This document shows positions 51,657 through 53,204 of a DNA stretch of 53,204 nt, in pieces (position 1 is the stretch's first letter; each line of letters opens with the position of its first letter). The notes under the pieces were generated by a model that saw only the letters and a list, made by a program, of their open reading frames with translations, did no database searches and was not told the DNA's origin. The translations under genes and the position numbers were made by a program. The DNA comes from Gammaproteobacteria bacterium (GTDB taxonomy: Bacteria; Pseudomonadota; Gammaproteobacteria; Burkholderiales; Gallionellaceae), in NCBI GenBank assembly GCA_018820925.1, contig JAHJNJ010000021.1, positions 1 to 53,204 of the forward strand, read 5' to 3'.

Positions 51657-52146
51657 ACATGACCTCAAGATAGTGCTCGAAACCCACGACGATAGCGGCG
51701 GTTGCGGCATCGGTGTCGGTGGACTTCACGGTGACGCAGTGGATATATAGCCATTCGCCCGTCATTTCGACCGTGAGTGTGCCGGGCGTCAGCGTGATCG
51801 AGTTGGCCAGCAGGATGCGCCCCATGCGACTCTTCAGCCGGGTGCGCACTTTGACGATGCCCGGATTGAGCGGCAAGCCGGGTGAAAGCACGATGGCGGC
51901 GAGATTGAGGTTGGATTTGACCAGTTCCTTCAGGAAGAACAGGAGGTACAGCAGCGAATAGCCGAAGGCGCGCGGAGTGGGCTTGAAATCGGAAAAAATC
52001 GCGATTCCGTTCCTGAATATCAGCGCGATGATGAATGACGCAAGCACGCCGACGATGATCACATCCCCGGTAACAGACCCGTTCATCCATACCCAAAAAA
52101 AGAGGAGGGTTGCGAACAGCAGCATGAAATTCGTTGTTTTTTGCAT
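51649..52146 (-). CDS. mnhE: MnhE/MrpE antiporter subunit
   Basis: 165 residues. Membrane helices at the N-terminus, then LLYLLFFLKELVKSNLNLAA and the soluble block LANSITLTPGTLTVEMTGEW, followed by LYIHCVT, which is the MrpE signature. It is the first gene of the operon; the promoter must lie in 52147-52330 but I could not place a convincing -35/-10 on this strand. Confidence 0.92.
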   Translation of the reverse strand: MQKTTNFMLLFATLLFFWVWMNGSVTGDVIIVGVLASFIIALIFRNGIAIFSDFKPTPRAFGYSLLYLLFFLKELVKSNLNLAAIVLSPGLPLNPGIVKVRTRLKSRMGRILLANSITLTPGTLTVEMTGEWLYIHCVTVKSTDTDAATAAIVVGFEHYLEVMYG

Positions 52147-52650
52147 TCCTGATGATTCAATCGTTCAAGCTTATGCACAAGTTATTCCGTACATCCAGAC
52201 TGCCTGGCTGAAATAGCCATTCGTTTTTGCGGTCGAGGAACTAGCTTACCTTACATTCTTTCATTGTTGCAGTGAAGTTGCATGGCGTTTTCATCGCCAA
52301 ACTTCATGTATTCCGCAGTGGAGACAGTATAATTTTTAACCATTTTGGCCCGGATTGAAGCTGAAAAAGCAATTGTCCACGAAGTGGAGTAAGCAGGCAC
52401 ACCGCGTAGCGGATGCTCGCAAATTCACGAAAAAGCACGAACAGTTTCAATTACAAGCAATCAATTCCAGCCCCTCCCAAAGGATGGGGTGCCCCAATAG
52501 GAAGAAATCAATTGTTTTGTTTCATTCCAGTCGTTCGATTTTTCTCCAATACCGCCACCCGATTTGCTATAAAGTGCAACGCAGATTAACGGCATTGCCA
52601 TCCAGCATGCATAACGGACGGAATAGTTTTGAAGAGACAAGGAGTTTGCC
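52147..52650. other. Divergent intergenic region, no gene
   Basis: 504 bases between mnhE (minus) and the DUF4156 gene (plus). Open frames here have no signal, motif or ribosome-binding site and look like noise. TATAAT at 52328-52333 could be a plus-strand -10, with only a poor -35. A GC hairpin-like CAGCCCC...GGGGTG stretch lies near 52468-52491. Confidence 0.6.
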
Positions 52651-52980
52651 ATGCAATTTTCAAAAGGATTATTAGCAATCGTTGCCATTGTGTCGCTGTT
52701 TGCCGGGTTGAGTGGTTGTGCAAACAACATCTTCATCGGGGTTCACGAAGGCGCGGATCGAGTGTCCTTGGCGGAAGCCGGCCAGGTTGCCAACTGCGAG
52801 TCCAAGGGGTCGGTCATTATTAGCGTCTATGCCAAATTCAGAATTGAAAAAGACGTTGAAGCAAACATGTATCAGATGGCGCGCAACAAGGCGGCAGATG
52901 TGGGTGCAGATACGGTCGTGAAGGGCGAATCGCCTGAATTCGGCAAGCGAACTTTTGCAATGTACAAATGCCGGCCTTAA
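52651..52980 (+). CDS. DUF4156-family lipoprotein
   Basis: 109 residues. A lipoprotein signal ends LSGC (Cys about residue 23); AAGGAG precedes the ATG. The C-terminal MYQMARNKAADVGADTVV matches the DUF4156 helix-strand pattern shared with RcsF-like proteins. Outer-membrane anchoring is expected; the function is unknown. It stands alone. Confidence 0.78.
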   Translation: MQFSKGLLAIVAIVSLFAGLSGCANNIFIGVHEGADRVSLAEAGQVANCESKGSVIISVYAKFRIEKDVEANMYQMARNKAADVGADTVVKGESPEFGKRTFAMYKCRP

Positions 52981-53082
52981 TTCAGTGAGGTAAGCGTCGA
53001 TTAAATCTTCCGTTCGTGGTGAGCTTGTCGAACCATGAATGGAGGATGCCCAACATTCAACGTGTGAATCGCCCCCGATTCA

Positions 53083-53204
53083 CTAGACACTTTCCAGTCT
53101 CTCGAAATACCGTCTCTCGAACTCTACGGGAGACAGGCGGTTATTGTACCCATGACGCCGTTTCGGGTTGTAGAACATCTCGATGTAATCGAACACGTCC
53201 GACC
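53083..53204 (-). mobile_element. IS3-family transposase C-terminus (partial, runs off the window)
   Basis: Read on the minus strand, the window edge encodes FDYIEMFYNPKRRHG, then NNRLSPVEFERRYFERL, ending at a TAG (53083-53085). This is the typical end of an IS3-family OrfB (rve, DDE) transposase. The inverted GTGAATC/GATTCAC element at 53064-53083 marks the probable terminal end of the insertion sequence. Catalytic residues lie outside the window. Confidence 0.85.

Noticed and set aside
52355-52736. Small frames on both strands in the 52.1-52.6 kb gap
   Set aside because: No signal peptide, motif or ribosome-binding site; treated as intergenic.

Overview
The window looks like a chromosomal segment of a Gram-negative bacterium, most likely a betaproteobacterium of the Gallionellaceae/Nitrosomonadales kind. 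This is inferred from moderate to high GC, the RhlE, SrkA, YchJ, GcvR and DUF1415 complement, a lipoprotein cluster with an LpoB-like protein, and the style of the short palindromic repeats. No rRNA, tRNA or CRISPR array was recognised. Layout: 0.2-1.3 kb, a Phd-type antitoxin with a nucleotidyltransferase-like partner (minus strand). 1.4-5.1 kb, a four-gene outer-membrane lipoprotein operon (LPP20, COG3014, LpoB-like, LPP20; minus). 5.4-15.1 kb, housekeeping and signalling genes (rhlE, DUF1415, srkA, ychJ, two tandem kinase-HDOD-GAF proteins, gcvR-like; plus). 15.4-34.5 kb, a defence island on the plus strand. 34.5-40.7 kb, a small secreted protein, a methyltransferase, and a sigma-54 regulator with its probable target aldehyde dehydrogenase and a DUF779 protein. 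40.9-52.1 kb, a 13-gene minus-strand operon for a complex I-like membrane complex with Mrp antiporter subunits. 52.6 kb to the end, a DUF4156 lipoprotein and the edge of an IS3-family element. The defence island is built around a type I restriction-modification system whose hsdM-hsdS pair is separated from hsdR by a Kiwa pair (kwaA-kwaB), a DUF6088 (AbiEi-like) regulator and an AlbA_2/HATPase regulator. After hsdR come a YgjP-like metallopeptidase, a GHKL ATPase plus STAS-like (DUF4325) pair, an AAA ATPase plus RloB-like TOPRIM pair, DUF6933, a DUF3800 remnant, and a wHTH-GHKL-STAS fusion that repeats the GHKL/STAS module in one chain. The island ends in decayed toxin-like genes (BRO/DUF1016 chimera, truncated RhuM, frameshifted RhuM-Fic) between 85-bp direct repeats. 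Several operator-like repeats are visible: a 41-bp tandem repeat before the DUF6088 gene, 22-bp-spaced GCTTTAC repeats before the fusion regulator, and GAAC-N4-GTTC sites inside two sigma-70 promoters. The large operon encodes MnhE, F, G, an MbhD-like DUF4040 protein, an MbhE/MnhB fusion, MnhC, a 1041-residue double antiporter subunit, NuoH-, NuoB-, NuoC- and NuoD-like proteins, a NuoI/GltD-like Fe-S flavoprotein and a ferritin-like protein. The NuoD-like subunit has neither the full hydrogenase cysteine motifs nor the quinone-site tyrosine, and the NuoB-like subunit lacks one tandem cysteine. The complex is therefore probably neither a standard hydrogenase nor a standard NADH:quinone oxidoreductase. 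This operon and the duplicated GHKL/STAS module are the best candidates for undescribed biology here. All functional calls come from reading motifs; no database search was run.
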